A stretch of 64,000 nucleotides of DNA from CAYRZL01 sp964428795 (GTDB lineage Bacteria > Bacillota > Clostridia > Lachnospirales > Lachnospiraceae): the NCBI GenBank assembly GCA_964428795.1, contig CAYRZL010000001.1, forward strand, positions 1 to 64,000, read 5' to 3'. Positions 1-7,917 of the stretch are shown here, in pieces (position 1 is the stretch's first letter; every line of letters begins with the position of its first letter). The notes below the pieces were generated by a model. The model had not been told where the DNA came from. It made no database searches and saw only the letters and a list, made by a program, of their open reading frames with translations. A program made the translations under genes and the position numbers.

Positions 1-318
1 CCGGTCCTCATCATTCAGAACGATACCGGCAACAGGTATTCTCCCACGCTGATCGTGGCAACGGTCACAACGAAAATCCGCAAGAAGGAGAATATGCCGA
101 CCCATCTTTTGATTAGCGACAATCCTGCATTTAAAGAAGCATCTGTTGTGCAGCTGGAGCAAATCCGCACCATTGATAAGCGCAGAATAGATAACTACTT
201 AGGTAAGGTTACGCCCCGTGAAATGGTAGCGATTGAGAAAGCCTTATCCGTCAGCCTTGCAATGGAACAACTGAAAAAGCGTTCCACAAAACATAAACCG
301 AAGAAAGAAAAGGAGTGA
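1..318 (+). CDS. MazF/PemK-family endoribonuclease toxin, C-terminal part (cut by window edge)
   Basis: The reading frame is open from the first base and continues upstream of the window. The visible start, PVLIIQNDTGN, followed by SPTLIVATVT, is the characteristic beta-barrel core of MazF/PemK mRNA interferases, and QIRTIDKRRI with LGKV matches the family's later conserved segment. The MazF family cleaves single-stranded mRNA at short sequence motifs. A GTG at 55 could be called as a start but lies inside the conserved domain, so it is not the real one. The tail is Lys-rich (KHKPKKEKE). No antitoxin is visible; it would normally lie just upstream. The HTH gene at 325 follows closely, so the two are probably co-transcribed. 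Confidence 0.8.
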   Translation, partial: PVLIIQNDTGNRYSPTLIVATVTTKIRKKENMPTHLLISDNPAFKEASVVQLEQIRTIDKRRIDNYLGKVTPREMVAIEKALSVSLAMEQLKKRSTKHKPKKEKE

Positions 319-324
319 ACATAG

Positions 325-561
325 ATGTTTGAAGAAAGAATTGCTGCTATGAATCAGCGTACCGAAGAATCCATTGTAGCCTCCACCGGCCAGTTCGATA
401 AGAGAACATATACCGTTGATGAGATTCAGGACATCCTGGGGATCAGCAGAACAAGCGCATATAACCTCGTGAAAAAGAAAGCCTTTCACAGTGTGCGCAT
501 CGGCGGAAGCATCAGAATCTCGAAAAAGAGTTTTGATGAGTGGCTGGATCAGCAAATGTGA
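325..561 (+). CDS. Excisionase-like helix-turn-helix protein
   Basis: This 78-residue protein has a C-terminal MerR/excisionase-type winged HTH: YTVDEIQDILGIS (helix 1-turn), TSAYNLVKKK (recognition helix), then RIGGSIRISKKSFDEWL (wing and last helix). This HTH_17 arrangement is typical of Xis-like recombination directionality factors and small regulators of integrative elements. An AGGAG precedes the ATG at good distance. It lies 6 bp after the MazF-like gene and upstream of the integrase, so a role in excision or element regulation is likely. Which of the two HTH genes here is the true Xis cannot be told from sequence. Confidence 0.75.
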   Translation: MFEERIAAMNQRTEESIVASTGQFDKRTYTVDEIQDILGISRTSAYNLVKKKAFHSVRIGGSIRISKKSFDEWLDQQM

Positions 562-621
562 GATTTGTCAAGTGTGTCGTACAACCCGGCGACAAACTTC
601 AAAATAAATCAAGAGTTCGAT

Positions 622-664
622 AAAATGTAGCCATGACAAGAAAACACATGGCTACATTTTTTAC
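622..664 (+). terminator. Rho-independent terminator after the small HTH gene
   Basis: Arms AAAATGTAGCCATG (622-635) and CATGGCTACATTTT (647-660) are perfectly complementary around an 11-nt loop and are followed by further T residues. It separates the 325-561 gene from the triple-HTH gene. The T-rich end overlaps the leader of the next gene, whose AGGAGG follows at once, so it could also act as an attenuator. Confidence 0.8.
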
Positions 665-679
665 ATAGGAGGTTGTGCG

Positions 680-1306
680 ATGGCAGAAACAAGAAAACGC
701 ACGAGTATGTCTGTCCCTGAAATGGGCAGGATGCTTGGCCTTTGCAAAACTGAGTCTTACTGGCTCATTAAGAAAAATTACTTCAAGACCATTCTTGTCG
801 GCAACACCATGAGGGTGATGATCGACAGTTTTGAGGAATGGTATGCTAACCAGTACAAATACCAGAAGGTCGATGGAACCCCTCCCGGTGAGGAACTGAA
901 GAAAACTACATATTCTGTAGAGGAGCTTGGTCAGCGCCTTGGGCTGAAAGAAGCAACTGCCTACGAACTGGTTGCCAAAGGGCATTTTGAAATTGTCGAA
1001 GCCCTGGGCAAGCGTAGAGTGACCAAGGCGAGCTTTGAAAGATGGTATGCATCCCAGAGCGATTATCGCACGATAGAGGATCAAAAACTGGATGCAGACA
1101 TTGTGGCATCCACCTACGGTCTGCCGGAAATGGCAAGAATGCTTGGGGTACATCGTCAGACCATCTACTATATTGTTGCCAATGGCGATTTTGAGCTTAT
1201 CAAGGTTGGCAGATATAAGCGAGCTACCAAAGAGAGTTTTGAAAAATGGTATCAGAATCAGACCCGCTACAGATTGGCAGCGGAGGATGGACAGGAAAGG
1301 AGATGA
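680..1306 (+). CDS. Protein with three tandem excisionase-like HTH modules
   Basis: The 208 residues consist of three copies of a roughly 60-residue HTH_17/excisionase module. Each has the order S/YxxxExxxxLG, a Tyr-containing recognition helix, a short wing, and a closing helix of the form SFExWYxNQ. Copies begin near residues 9, 74 and 143. The third closing helix (SFEKWYQNQTRYR) and the first (SFEEWYANQYKYQ) are the most alike. Excisionases normally have one such module, so this looks like a triplication. An AGGAGG precedes the ATG. It lies 4 bp before the integrase start. Likely role: element DNA binding or excision control. This is inference from fold and position. Confidence 0.75.
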   Translation: MAETRKRTSMSVPEMGRMLGLCKTESYWLIKKNYFKTILVGNTMRVMIDSFEEWYANQYKYQKVDGTPPGEELKKTTYSVEELGQRLGLKEATAYELVAKGHFEIVEALGKRRVTKASFERWYASQSDYRTIEDQKLDADIVASTYGLPEMARMLGVHRQTIYYIVANGDFELIKVGRYKRATKESFEKWYQNQTRYRLAAEDGQERR

Positions 1307-1310
1307 TTAC

Positions 1311-2684
1311 ATGGCATCCATCGTTAAGAGAAAAAAGAAGTATTCTGTGGTCTATACATACACCGATGAGAACGGCAATAAGCGTCAGAAATGGGAAACC
1401 TTTGACACCAATGCTGAAGCAAAGAAAAGAAAGCTGCAGGTCGAATATGAGCAGGAGTCGGGAATCTTTATTCCACCCTCTGCCAAGACCGTAAACGATC
1501 TTCTGGAAGAATATATGTCTATCTACGGCGTGAACACCTGGGCGATGTCTACTTATGAAAGCAGAAAGAGCCTGATTGCCAATTATATTCGTCCGCTTAT
1601 CGGTGATATGAAACTGGAGGATGTTTCTCCGAGAATTATGGACAAGTATTACAGAGATTTGCTTTCTGTAAAAGCTGTGTCTACGAAGTATGTGAAAGCT
1701 CGTAACGAGTATCTGACACCGCATACGGTCAGAGAGATTCACAAGGTTCTGCGTAATGCGTTCAATCAGGCGGTGAAGTGGGAATTGATGACCAGGAACC
1801 CCGTAGAACACGCTACGCTGCCGAAAGAAGAACATAAGACCAGAGACATCTGGACAGCGGAAGTTCTTCTGAAGGCTCTGGAAGCCTGCGACGATGATAT
1901 TCTCCGTCTGGCAATCAACCTTGCTTTCTCCTGTTCTCTGCGAATGGGTGAGCTTCTGGGGCTGACCTGGGACTGTGTAGACATTTCTCCTGCGAGTATC
2001 GAACTTGGTCAGGCAAGCATCTTCGTTGACAAGGAGTTGCAGAGAGTAAATCGTGAAGCGATGGCAGATCTGAACGGAAAGGACATTATGTTCAAGTTCC
2101 CGCCGACCTTTGCCAGTACGCACACCGCATTGGTTCTCAAAACACCTAAGACCAAAACCAGTGTCCGCAAGGTATTCTTACCGAAAACCGTAGCGGAAAT
2201 GTTGGTGCAACGAAAGGCTGACATCGAAGAATTGAAAGACCTTTTCGGTGACGAGTTCGTAGACTTTAATCTGGTGTTCTGTTCTTCCAATGGCAAGCCG
2301 ATTGAGGGTCAGGTTATCAACCGTGCTTTCAATAAGCTGATCGAGGAGAACGGGCTGCCGAAGGTGGTTTTTCATAGTCTCCGACATTCCAGTATCACTT
2401 ACAAGCTGAAGCTGAACGGTGGCGATATGAAATCCGTTCAGGGTGACTCCGGTCACGCACAGGTCAAGATGGTAGCGGATGTTTACTCCCATATCATCGA
2501 CGATGACCGCAGGTTGAACGCTGAAAGACTGGAAGTTGCTTTTTACTCTGGCAGACAGGCAACACCGGAACCGGTACAGCCGGTCACACAGGAAAGCTCC
2601 ACCGATGATAAAGAGCTTCTTCTGAAACTTCTGCAAAACCCTGAAATGGCAGCACTCTTGAAGTCGCTGGCAAAGACCTTATAG
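1311..2684 (+). CDS. int: Tyrosine recombinase/integrase of the integrative element
   Basis: Phage-type integrase of 457 residues. An N-terminal Arm-binding-like segment (KRKKKYSVVYTYTDENG) is followed by a SAM-like core-binding domain (residues about 60-170) and the catalytic domain. Catalytic landmarks visible are the first Arg in CSLRMGELLG, HSLRHSS (H-x-x-R), the GHA step and the nucleophile Tyr in DVYSHI. The start at 1311 is chosen because GGAAAGGAGATGATTAC precedes it; an upstream extension in the same frame overlaps the previous gene. It catalyses site-specific integration and excision, probably at the tRNA-Arg(CCT) fragment 0.8 kb downstream. A strong terminator follows. Confidence 0.93.
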   Translation: MASIVKRKKKYSVVYTYTDENGNKRQKWETFDTNAEAKKRKLQVEYEQESGIFIPPSAKTVNDLLEEYMSIYGVNTWAMSTYESRKSLIANYIRPLIGDMKLEDVSPRIMDKYYRDLLSVKAVSTKYVKARNEYLTPHTVREIHKVLRNAFNQAVKWELMTRNPVEHATLPKEEHKTRDIWTAEVLLKALEACDDDILRLAINLAFSCSLRMGELLGLTWDCVDISPASIELGQASIFVDKELQRVNREAMADLNGKDIMFKFPPTFASTHTALVLKTPKTKTSVRKVFLPKTVAEMLVQRKADIEELKDLFGDEFVDFNLVFCSSNGKPIEGQVINRAFNKLIEENGLPKVVFHSLRHSSITYKLKLNGGDMKSVQGDSGHAQVKMVADVYSHIIDDDRRLNAERLEVAFYSGRQATPEPVQPVTQESSTDDKELLLKLLQNPEMAALLKSLAKTL

Positions 2685-2693
2685 AATTAAAAT

Positions 2694-2748
2694 GGCAGAT
2701 CCTTTTACATAGCTTTCATAGCTTGTAAAGGGGTCTGCCCTTATTTTT
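2694..2748 (+). terminator. Rho-independent terminator after int
   Basis: A long stem pairs GGCAGATCCTTTTACA (from 2694) with the complementary TGTAAAGGGGTCTGCC (to 2739) with one mismatch, followed by TTATTTTT. It ends the integrase transcript. Confidence 0.85.
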
Positions 2749-2765
2749 GCTTTTGGGGGTGCAAA

Positions 2766-3071
2766 ATGGATAGAGCATTTATGGACGAGTATTATGATAA
2801 AATGCGAGCTGATGATATTGAGGAATTATCAAGCCAGAGGAATGAGGATTATTCCGATAGAGCCGATGATTACAAAGCTGCAAAGCATGCTCTGCTTGAG
2901 GGATTGGGGTTATCGCATTTATTTAGCGGAAATCGCAAACTCACACCAAAAGAAAAAGAACTCTGGTTGTTGTTCGACAGGGTATATGTAACAGAACTTC
3001 TGGCAAGGGATGAACTTGCGAAGGGCGCATATATGCTGGGAGCTGAAGATCGAGAAACTATGCTTCGATAA
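2766..3071 (+). CDS. Small acidic helical protein, possibly DUF6809-like
   Basis: A 101-residue, charged, mainly helical protein starting MDRAFMDEYYDKMRAD with GGGGGTG before the ATG. It has no signal peptide or membrane segment. Size, composition and a place next to an integrase resemble the short DUF6809-type proteins seen in Clostridia mobile elements, but I cannot confirm the family without a profile search. It is the last gene of the element before the attachment site. No function can be assigned. Confidence 0.6.
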   Translation: MDRAFMDEYYDKMRADDIEELSSQRNEDYSDRADDYKAAKHALLEGLGLSHLFSGNRKLTPKEKELWLLFDRVYVTELLARDELAKGAYMLGAEDRETMLR

Positions 3072-3469
3072 ATACTTTACCTGCTTCGGCAGGTACAGGT
3101 TACATACAATCATTCGTCCCGAAAAATTCTATGGAATTTCTGATAATTCTGGTTGAAAAATTCGGTTTGAAATGATATATTAAACAGACTCAAATTGGTG
3201 TCGTGTGACACCAGCGGCTCCACACGAGAATGAACTGTATTTCCTGTCATTCCGCATAACGAGCAGTTACATAGTGACATTTACTTGCACTTACAACGTC
3301 CACCAAAAATTGAAAGCCTTGCTAATTTCGAGCCAATCGGACGGTGTAAAATTCCTCTGAATTAGCTATCACAGCGTAGTATCAGATGGAATTTGAAATG
3401 CTGAAAAACCCTGTATTTCCAAGCATTTTTTAGCATTAGATGTCACTTCCCGATGTCATATCGGGGCTA
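3072..3469. other. Non-coding element end, possible integrase arm sites
   Basis: No credible gene in about 400 bp. It holds small dyads, for example GGTGTC-GT-GTGACACC near 3195-3212, and an AT-rich run towards the attachment site. Such element ends commonly hold Int and Xis arm-binding sites. I see no clearly repeated motif that would prove it. Confidence 0.4.
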
Positions 3470-3510
3470 CTCCTAAGCACTAGTTGTGGGTTCGATTCCC
3501 GCAGGGAACG
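3470..3510 (+). other. Attachment site: 3' fragment of tRNA-Arg(CCT)
   Basis: The sequence reads as a tRNA from the anticodon loop onward: CTCCTAA loop (anticodon CCT), a 3' anticodon-stem strand GCACT, a T arm with GTGGG-TTCGATT-CCCGC, and acceptor strand AGGGAAC. The 5' side does not pair with the anticodon stem (GGCTA instead of about AGTGC), so the 5' half is absent and this is not a functional tRNA. This is the expected leftover when an element integrates at a tRNA 3' half. The full tRNA should lie at the other end of the element. Confidence 0.72.
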
Positions 3511-3520
3511 TTAAAAAATA

Positions 3521-3558
3521 TGCCGGAAACTTTGATATCAAGGTTTTCGGTATTTCTT
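3521..3558 (+). terminator. Terminator after the tRNA fragment
   Basis: TGCCGGAAAC (3521-3530) pairs throughout (with G-T pairs) with GTTTTCGGTA (3543-3552), followed by TTTCTT. It is probably the original terminator of the tRNA-Arg gene, now separated from its 5' half. Confidence 0.7.
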
Positions 3559-3585
3559 AATAAATGAAGAGGTGAGAAGAGGCAG

Positions 3586-5814
3586 ATGATAAAAATCCGA
3601 TGTGTGGTGGAGCGTATTACATATCAAAATCCGGATAATGGGTATTCTGTCTTGAAGTGCGCAGTAAAAAATTATAATGAACCGATAACAGTTGTAGGGA
3701 ATCTTCTTGATGCCAATGTAGGATCTGTTCTTCTGATTGACGGAAACTGGAAGGTGGATGCGAAGTATGGCAGGCAGTTTGTAGCAGAAAACTGGGAGGA
3801 GACGATGCCTGCAACTGTTTTTGGTATTGAGAAATATCTTGGCTCGGGTCTTATCAAGGGGGTTGGACCGAAGTTTGCAAAGAAGATTGTCCGGCAATTT
3901 GGGACGGACACATTGGAAATCATAGAAACGGATGTACAGCGTCTGCTCGAGGTGCAGGGGATTGGAAAAAAACGGGTAGATAAAATTGCCAAGAGCTGGG
4001 AACGTCAGAAGGAAATCAAAAATGTTATGCTTTTTTTGCAGGATCATGGGGTAAGTACCGCATTTGCTGCGAAGATCTACCGTCAGTATGGCAATGAGAG
4101 CGTTGAGAAAGTCAGGGAAAATCCTTTCCGTCTGGCAGATGATATCTGGGGGATTGGATTTAAGACCGCAGACGGGATTGCTGCGAAACTTGGAATTGAA
4201 AAAGAGGCATTTATCCGGCTTCGCAGCGGTATCATGTATACCTTAAGTGAGCTGGCAAATGATGGTCATGTTTATGCCGAAAGAAATCAATTGATAAAGA
4301 AAGCGGCGGATCTTTTGGAAGCAGAGGAATCCTGCATCATCATGACCATGGATCAGATGCTTCATGACGAGGAACTCATCCGGGAAAAGGTGATGGTGGC
4401 TCAGTTTCAGGAAGGGGATGATATTCCGGAAGATGCGGCAGCAGAAATAGAGAAGGAATGCATTTATTTGCCACCGTTTTATTTTGCGGAAGTAGGGGTT
4501 GCCAATAAGCTTAAAAGGCTGGCAGAAGAACCGGCAGCGGACCGGCTATGGGTATCCCTGATGAAAGCCAGAAAAGATTCCGGAAATGAGAATCTATCGG
4601 TGGATGTGACAAAAATTCAAAAAACGGTCAACATGGAGTATGATGAGATTCAGGCAGAAGCTATCCGAAGGGCTGCTACAGCAAAAGTTCTGGTGCTTAC
4701 GGGTGGTCCCGGTACCGGAAAAACAACGACGACCCAAGGTATTATTGCAGCGTATCGTGCGTTTGGGTTAAAGATTCTTCTTGCGGCGCCAACGGGTCGT
4801 GCTGCAAAAAGGATGACAGAAGCCACCGGTTTAGAAGCCAAAACTATACACAGGTTACTGGAATACAAGCCACCGGAAGGTTATCAGAAAAATGAAGAGA
4901 CCTCTCTGGAGGGTGATGTTTTGATCGTAGATGAATGTTCTATGATTGACATCGTTCTTATGAATGCTCTGATGAAAGCAATTCCTCCGCATATGAGGCT
5001 TATTTTGGTGGGGGATATCGATCAGCTTCCGTCGGTGGAAGCCGGAAATGTGCTGCGGGATGTGATTGATTCCGAATGTTTCCCAGTGGTACGTCTGACA
5101 AGAATTTTTCGTCAGGCGCAGTCCAGCCGGATCATTATGAATGCCCATAAGATAAACGCTGGGCAGATGCCTGATATTTCGAATGGAAAGAATACGGATT
5201 TCTTCTTTTTGGAGCAGGAAGACCCAGAGGCGGCAGTAAAACAGATTATAGAACTGGTAAAAAAGAAACTTTCCGGATATTATCGGACCCCGGCGAATCA
5301 GATTCAGGTGTTGACCCCGATGCAGCGTGGCATAGTAGGTGCGACAAACTTAAATATTGCACTGCAGGAAGCCTTGAACCCACAGGGAGAAGGACTTCGA
5401 AGAAATGGTTTTGTATATCGACCCGGTGACAAGGTCATGCAGATTAAAAACAATTATGACAAAGAAGTCTTTAATGGAGATATTGGCATTATCGAATCCG
5501 TAGATATGCAGGATCGGACATTATTGGTGAATTTTGACAACCGTAGTATCGAGTACGATGCCACGGAGCTGGATGAACTGGTACATGCTTATGCCACAAC
5601 CATCCATAAAGCTCAGGGATCGGAATACCCGATTGTTGTTATGCCGGTGTTGATGAATCATTATGTGATGCTGCAAAGAAATTTAATCTATACGGGCATC
5701 ACCCGGGCGAAGAAGATCCTTGTTATGGTGGGAACAAAGAAAGCTTTGGCTTATGCTGTCCGCAATGTGACGGTGACGAAGAGAAATACGCTGCTGAAGG
5801 AACGTTTAATGTAG
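3586..5814 (+). CDS. recD2: RecD2-type ATP-dependent DNA helicase
   Basis: A 742-residue SF1B 5'-3' helicase. The N-terminal part (residues about 1-330) has an OB-like start and helix-hairpin-helix elements (GVGPKFAKKI, VQGIGKKRV), as in RecD2 proteins that work without RecBC. The helicase core follows: Walker A LTGGPGTGKTTTT (about 370), VDECSMID (Walker B), GDIDQLPSV, RIFRQA and the C-terminal ATTIHKAQGSE and YTGITRAKK motifs. Length fits the family. It is probably the first chromosomal gene next to the element and is followed by a hairpin at 5913-5956. RecD2 family members act in DNA repair and replication-fork maintenance. Confidence 0.95.
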   Translation: MIKIRCVVERITYQNPDNGYSVLKCAVKNYNEPITVVGNLLDANVGSVLLIDGNWKVDAKYGRQFVAENWEETMPATVFGIEKYLGSGLIKGVGPKFAKKIVRQFGTDTLEIIETDVQRLLEVQGIGKKRVDKIAKSWERQKEIKNVMLFLQDHGVSTAFAAKIYRQYGNESVEKVRENPFRLADDIWGIGFKTADGIAAKLGIEKEAFIRLRSGIMYTLSELANDGHVYAERNQLIKKAADLLEAEESCIIMTMDQMLHDEELIREKVMVAQFQEGDDIPEDAAAEIEKECIYLPPFYFAEVGVANKLKRLAEEPAADRLWVSLMKARKDSGNENLSVDVTKIQKTVNMEYDEIQAEAIRRAATAKVLVLTGGPGTGKTTTTQGIIAAYRAFGLKILLAAPTGRAAKRMTEATGLEAKTIHRLLEYKPPEGYQKNEETSLEGDVLIVDECSMIDIVLMNALMKAIPPHMRLILVGDIDQLPSVEAGNVLRDVIDSECFPVVRLTRIFRQAQSSRIIMNAHKINAGQMPDISNGKNTDFFFLEQEDPEAAVKQIIELVKKKLSGYYRTPANQIQVLTPMQRGIVGATNLNIALQEALNPQGEGLRRNGFVYRPGDKVMQIKNNYDKEVFNGDIGIIESVDMQDRTLLVNFDNRSIEYDATELDELVHAYATTIHKAQGSEYPIVVMPVLMNHYVMLQRNLIYTGITRAKKILVMVGTKKALAYAVRNVTVTKRNTLLKERLM

Positions 5815-6198
5815 ATGATCTAAAAACTTTATTGTAAAAAACTTTACAAACAATTGAAAAAAACGTAAAATCAATGGGTCAGATGCCGGATATGTCAAAA
5901 TACCGAATAAGCAAATGACGACAGTTACAAACAATGTTTGCATTGCTGTCGTCATTTATAAGGAAAGCTTTGTTACATCAGGTGTAACCTGAAAAAAGAA
6001 AAATTTCTTATTGTGGATAGAATCCTGTTGATTAAAAGCCTGTAAGAAAAATGTAGATGAGGGATATGTGTATAGCCAACAGCCGGAAGGGATACTGGAG
6101 GACAGCGCAGATGTTAAATGTGGCGCTGACAAATAAAATAATAGCCCGTCTGGGATATATCTCCATGTCGGACTATTATCTGAAAGTTTGTGAAAACT
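5815..6198. other. Non-coding stretch with hairpins after recD2
   Basis: No gene seen. A 12-bp perfect stem, AAATGACGACAG (5913-5924) with CTGTCGTCATTT (5945-5956), is the probable recD2 terminator. Two weaker dyads follow: GTCAGCGC/GCGCTGTC around 6100-6131 and an imperfect one at 6140-6173. They may be leftover intron structure leading into the remnant at 6199-6280. Confidence 0.5.
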
Positions 6199-6280
6199 AG
6201 AGAACCGCCGTATACCGAACGGTACGTACGTGCGGTGTGGGAGGTCGGCTAATCAACTAATGGTTAGCCTCCTACCCGAT
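6199..6280 (+). other. Group II intron 3'-end remnant (domains V-VI)
   Basis: ACCGCCGTA (6203-6211) pairs with TACGTGCGGT around an inner TACCGAACGGTA stem. This matches the sequence commonly found just after bacterial group II intron reverse-transcriptase genes. It is followed by a second hairpin, GGCTAA/TTAGCC with a bulged A in CCTAC, resembling domain VI. No reverse-transcriptase (LtrA) gene and no 5' intron end are visible nearby, so only the 3' tail remains. Recognition is from memory of the conserved 3' region; a covariance search would settle it. Confidence 0.6.
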
Positions 6281-6302
6281 CTGTAGTGTACAAAGATTTG
6301 GA

Positions 6303-7622
6303 TCAGTTGGCAAGCAGCCATTCCATCAGATTTAAAGATTTTATCCCATCATAAGAAGAATCCAGACCCGGTTCCAGGGACAATATAATTTTTTCATAAT
6401 TATCCCGTATTTTTTTTGGCGGGGCGAGCTCTCTGCTTCGCACATTATCATCCATCATAGATTCTGTTACCTGAATATATTTTTTATCATCAACCGTGGT
6501 TGCAATAAAATCAACTTCCCCATTGCCGATTTTTCCAATGGCAACATCATATCCTCTGCTCAATAGTTCAAAATAAACGATATTTTCCAGGGTATGACCT
6601 CTGTCACGATTTCGATATCCGAGAAGATAATTCCGAAGACCAATGTCTACAATGTAATATTTCCCGAGAGTTCGCAGATAATCTTTTCCTTTTATATCGA
6701 ACCGTTTTATTTCGTAAAAAAAATAGCTTTCCAGCAGAGCGTTCACATACGCCTGAACAGTATGGGCGCTTGGGGATCCTTTTCGGTTTCCGTTTTCCAG
6801 TAAACCTTCATTGACAAGTGTGTTGCCAATGGAGGTGACGGAAATATTGCTGCCGATGTTATCGGCAAGAAATAGAATAATTTTTCTCAGAAGGACAGGA
6901 TCGGTGATCCGCTGTTGTCCTCTGCGTCTTTCTCTTTCCAGAATATCCCGGACTACAACGGTAGAATAAATACCGTCCAGAAGGGATAAGGTTTTTTCCT
7001 GGTCGAGACCAATATCTGTAATACCCGGCATTCCGCCAAAGCGTATAAAGGTTTCAAATGCTTCACGCAGATCATAATATCCGCCATTTTTATCAAAGAT
7101 TTGTTTTTTCATTCCACCCAGAGCGCTTTTTATTTCCCGGATTTCGAAATCATGAAAATACAAAAATTCTTTAAAAGAAAGGGGCAGCATTTTGATTTCC
7201 ACACATCTCCCTGAGAGATAGGTGGAATATTCGGAGGACAGCAGGTAAGCGTTAGATCCTGTAACATAAATATCACAATCAAGGTCTATTCGAAATGCGT
7301 TTATCGTATTTTCCCATTTAAAAATACGTTGTATTTCATCAAAAAAAAGATACATTCTTTTTTCGGGAACAATACGTTTTCTGACATATTCATAAACATC
7401 ATCCGCAGTCATATCCTTGAAATCATAAGATTCAAAGTTCATTTCAATAATCTGTTCCGATTCGATTCCTGTTTCCTGTAAATGGGCTACCATCAGTTTT
7501 AGCAGGCTGGATTTTCCGCATCGCCGGATACCGGTTACGATTTTTACAGGTTCCGTATCCTGAAAACCGATCAATTTATCCAAATAAAGATTCCGTTTCT
7601 TAAGTTTAAGAGATTTTATCAT
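6303..7622 (-). CDS. AAA-family ATPase with DUF4143 C-terminal domain
   Basis: A 439-residue protein. It has an AAA_14-type P-loop near the N terminus (GIRRCGKSSLLKLM), a Walker B-like MYLFFDEIQ, and TGSNAYLLSSE as sensor region. A C-terminal DUF4143 half includes YYIVDIGLRNYLLGYR and GEVDFIATTVDDKKY, the latter resembling a PD-(D/E)XK-type nuclease fold. The start at 7622 is chosen because GGAGGTG lies 8 bp upstream; the upstream TTG start would overlap that site. The family is widespread in gut Clostridia and Bacteroides and its role is unclear. It is divergent from the secretion locus, with about 295 bp between. Confidence 0.88.
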   Translation of the reverse strand: MIKSLKLKKRNLYLDKLIGFQDTEPVKIVTGIRRCGKSSLLKLMVAHLQETGIESEQIIEMNFESYDFKDMTADDVYEYVRKRIVPEKRMYLFFDEIQRIFKWENTINAFRIDLDCDIYVTGSNAYLLSSEYSTYLSGRCVEIKMLPLSFKEFLYFHDFEIREIKSALGGMKKQIFDKNGGYYDLREAFETFIRFGGMPGITDIGLDQEKTLSLLDGIYSTVVVRDILERERRRGQQRITDPVLLRKIILFLADNIGSNISVTSIGNTLVNEGLLENGNRKGSPSAHTVQAYVNALLESYFFYEIKRFDIKGKDYLRTLGKYYIVDIGLRNYLLGYRNRDRGHTLENIVYFELLSRGYDVAIGKIGNGEVDFIATTVDDKKYIQVTESMMDDNVRSRELAPPKKIRDNYEKIILSLEPGLDSSYDGIKSLNLMEWLLAN

Positions 7623-7814
7623 GAAATACACCTCCAATTACTCTGAGTGTAGCATAAATAAATAAAAAAGTAAAGAAAATGCATTCAATTGCAAAAAAGT
7701 GATGAAAGAATATTTTTTTGCATCTTATGTATAAAATGTATTCTATCTAAAAGTATTCTGTTTTTTAGAAATAATATTCATGATTTATTGTGACGGATAG
7801 AAGAAATAAATTGT

Positions 7815-7884
7815 AAAAATGTGTCGTTTATCAGAAAAATGTGACGTTTATCACAGACAGAACAAATCAGAAAATAATTATACT
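7815..7884 (+). promoter_or_regulatory. 19-bp direct repeats and -10 box before the lipoprotein gene
   Basis: Two copies of AAAAATGTGWCGTTTATCA lie at 7815-7833 and 7835-7853. They differ at one base and have a 20-bp period, so they sit on the same DNA face. A partial third copy (TGTGACGGATA) begins at 7789. A -10-like TATACT lies at 7879-7884, with no good -35 at the right distance, as in activator-dependent promoters. The core GACGTTTAT resembles the 9-bp LytTR-family half-site, and a LytTR regulator is encoded at 32300. That link is inference. Confidence 0.6.
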
Positions 7885-7917
7885 ATCGTATAAACAGAGG
7901 AGGGGGAGGCAGATTTC

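Larger units (their letters stand above)
1..3510. mobile_element. Right end of an integrative element inserted in tRNA-Arg(CCT)
   Basis: The stretch carries a MazF-type toxin fragment, two excisionase-like HTH proteins, a tyrosine integrase and a small accessory protein, all on the plus strand, and ends at a tRNA 3' fragment (3470-3510). An integrase gene close to a tRNA 3' fragment is the usual layout of elements that integrate into tRNA genes. The intact tRNA and the rest of the element would lie to the left, outside the window. Chromosomal genes (recD2) begin directly after the fragment. The boundary at the right is inferred from the tRNA fragment; the left boundary is not visible. Confidence 0.75.

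Noticed and set aside
1..318. Complete toxin-antitoxin pair at the left edge
   Set aside because: Only the toxin C-terminal part is in the window; the following HTH protein is excisionase-like, not a MazE-type antitoxin.
1092..1310. N-terminal extension of the integrase
   Set aside because: Overlaps the triple-HTH gene; the strong AGGAG before 1311 and family start favour the shorter form.
1224..2123. Minus-strand 299-codon frame within the integrase gene
   Set aside because: Antisense to conserved integrase coding sequence; translation has low complexity and no recognisable domain.
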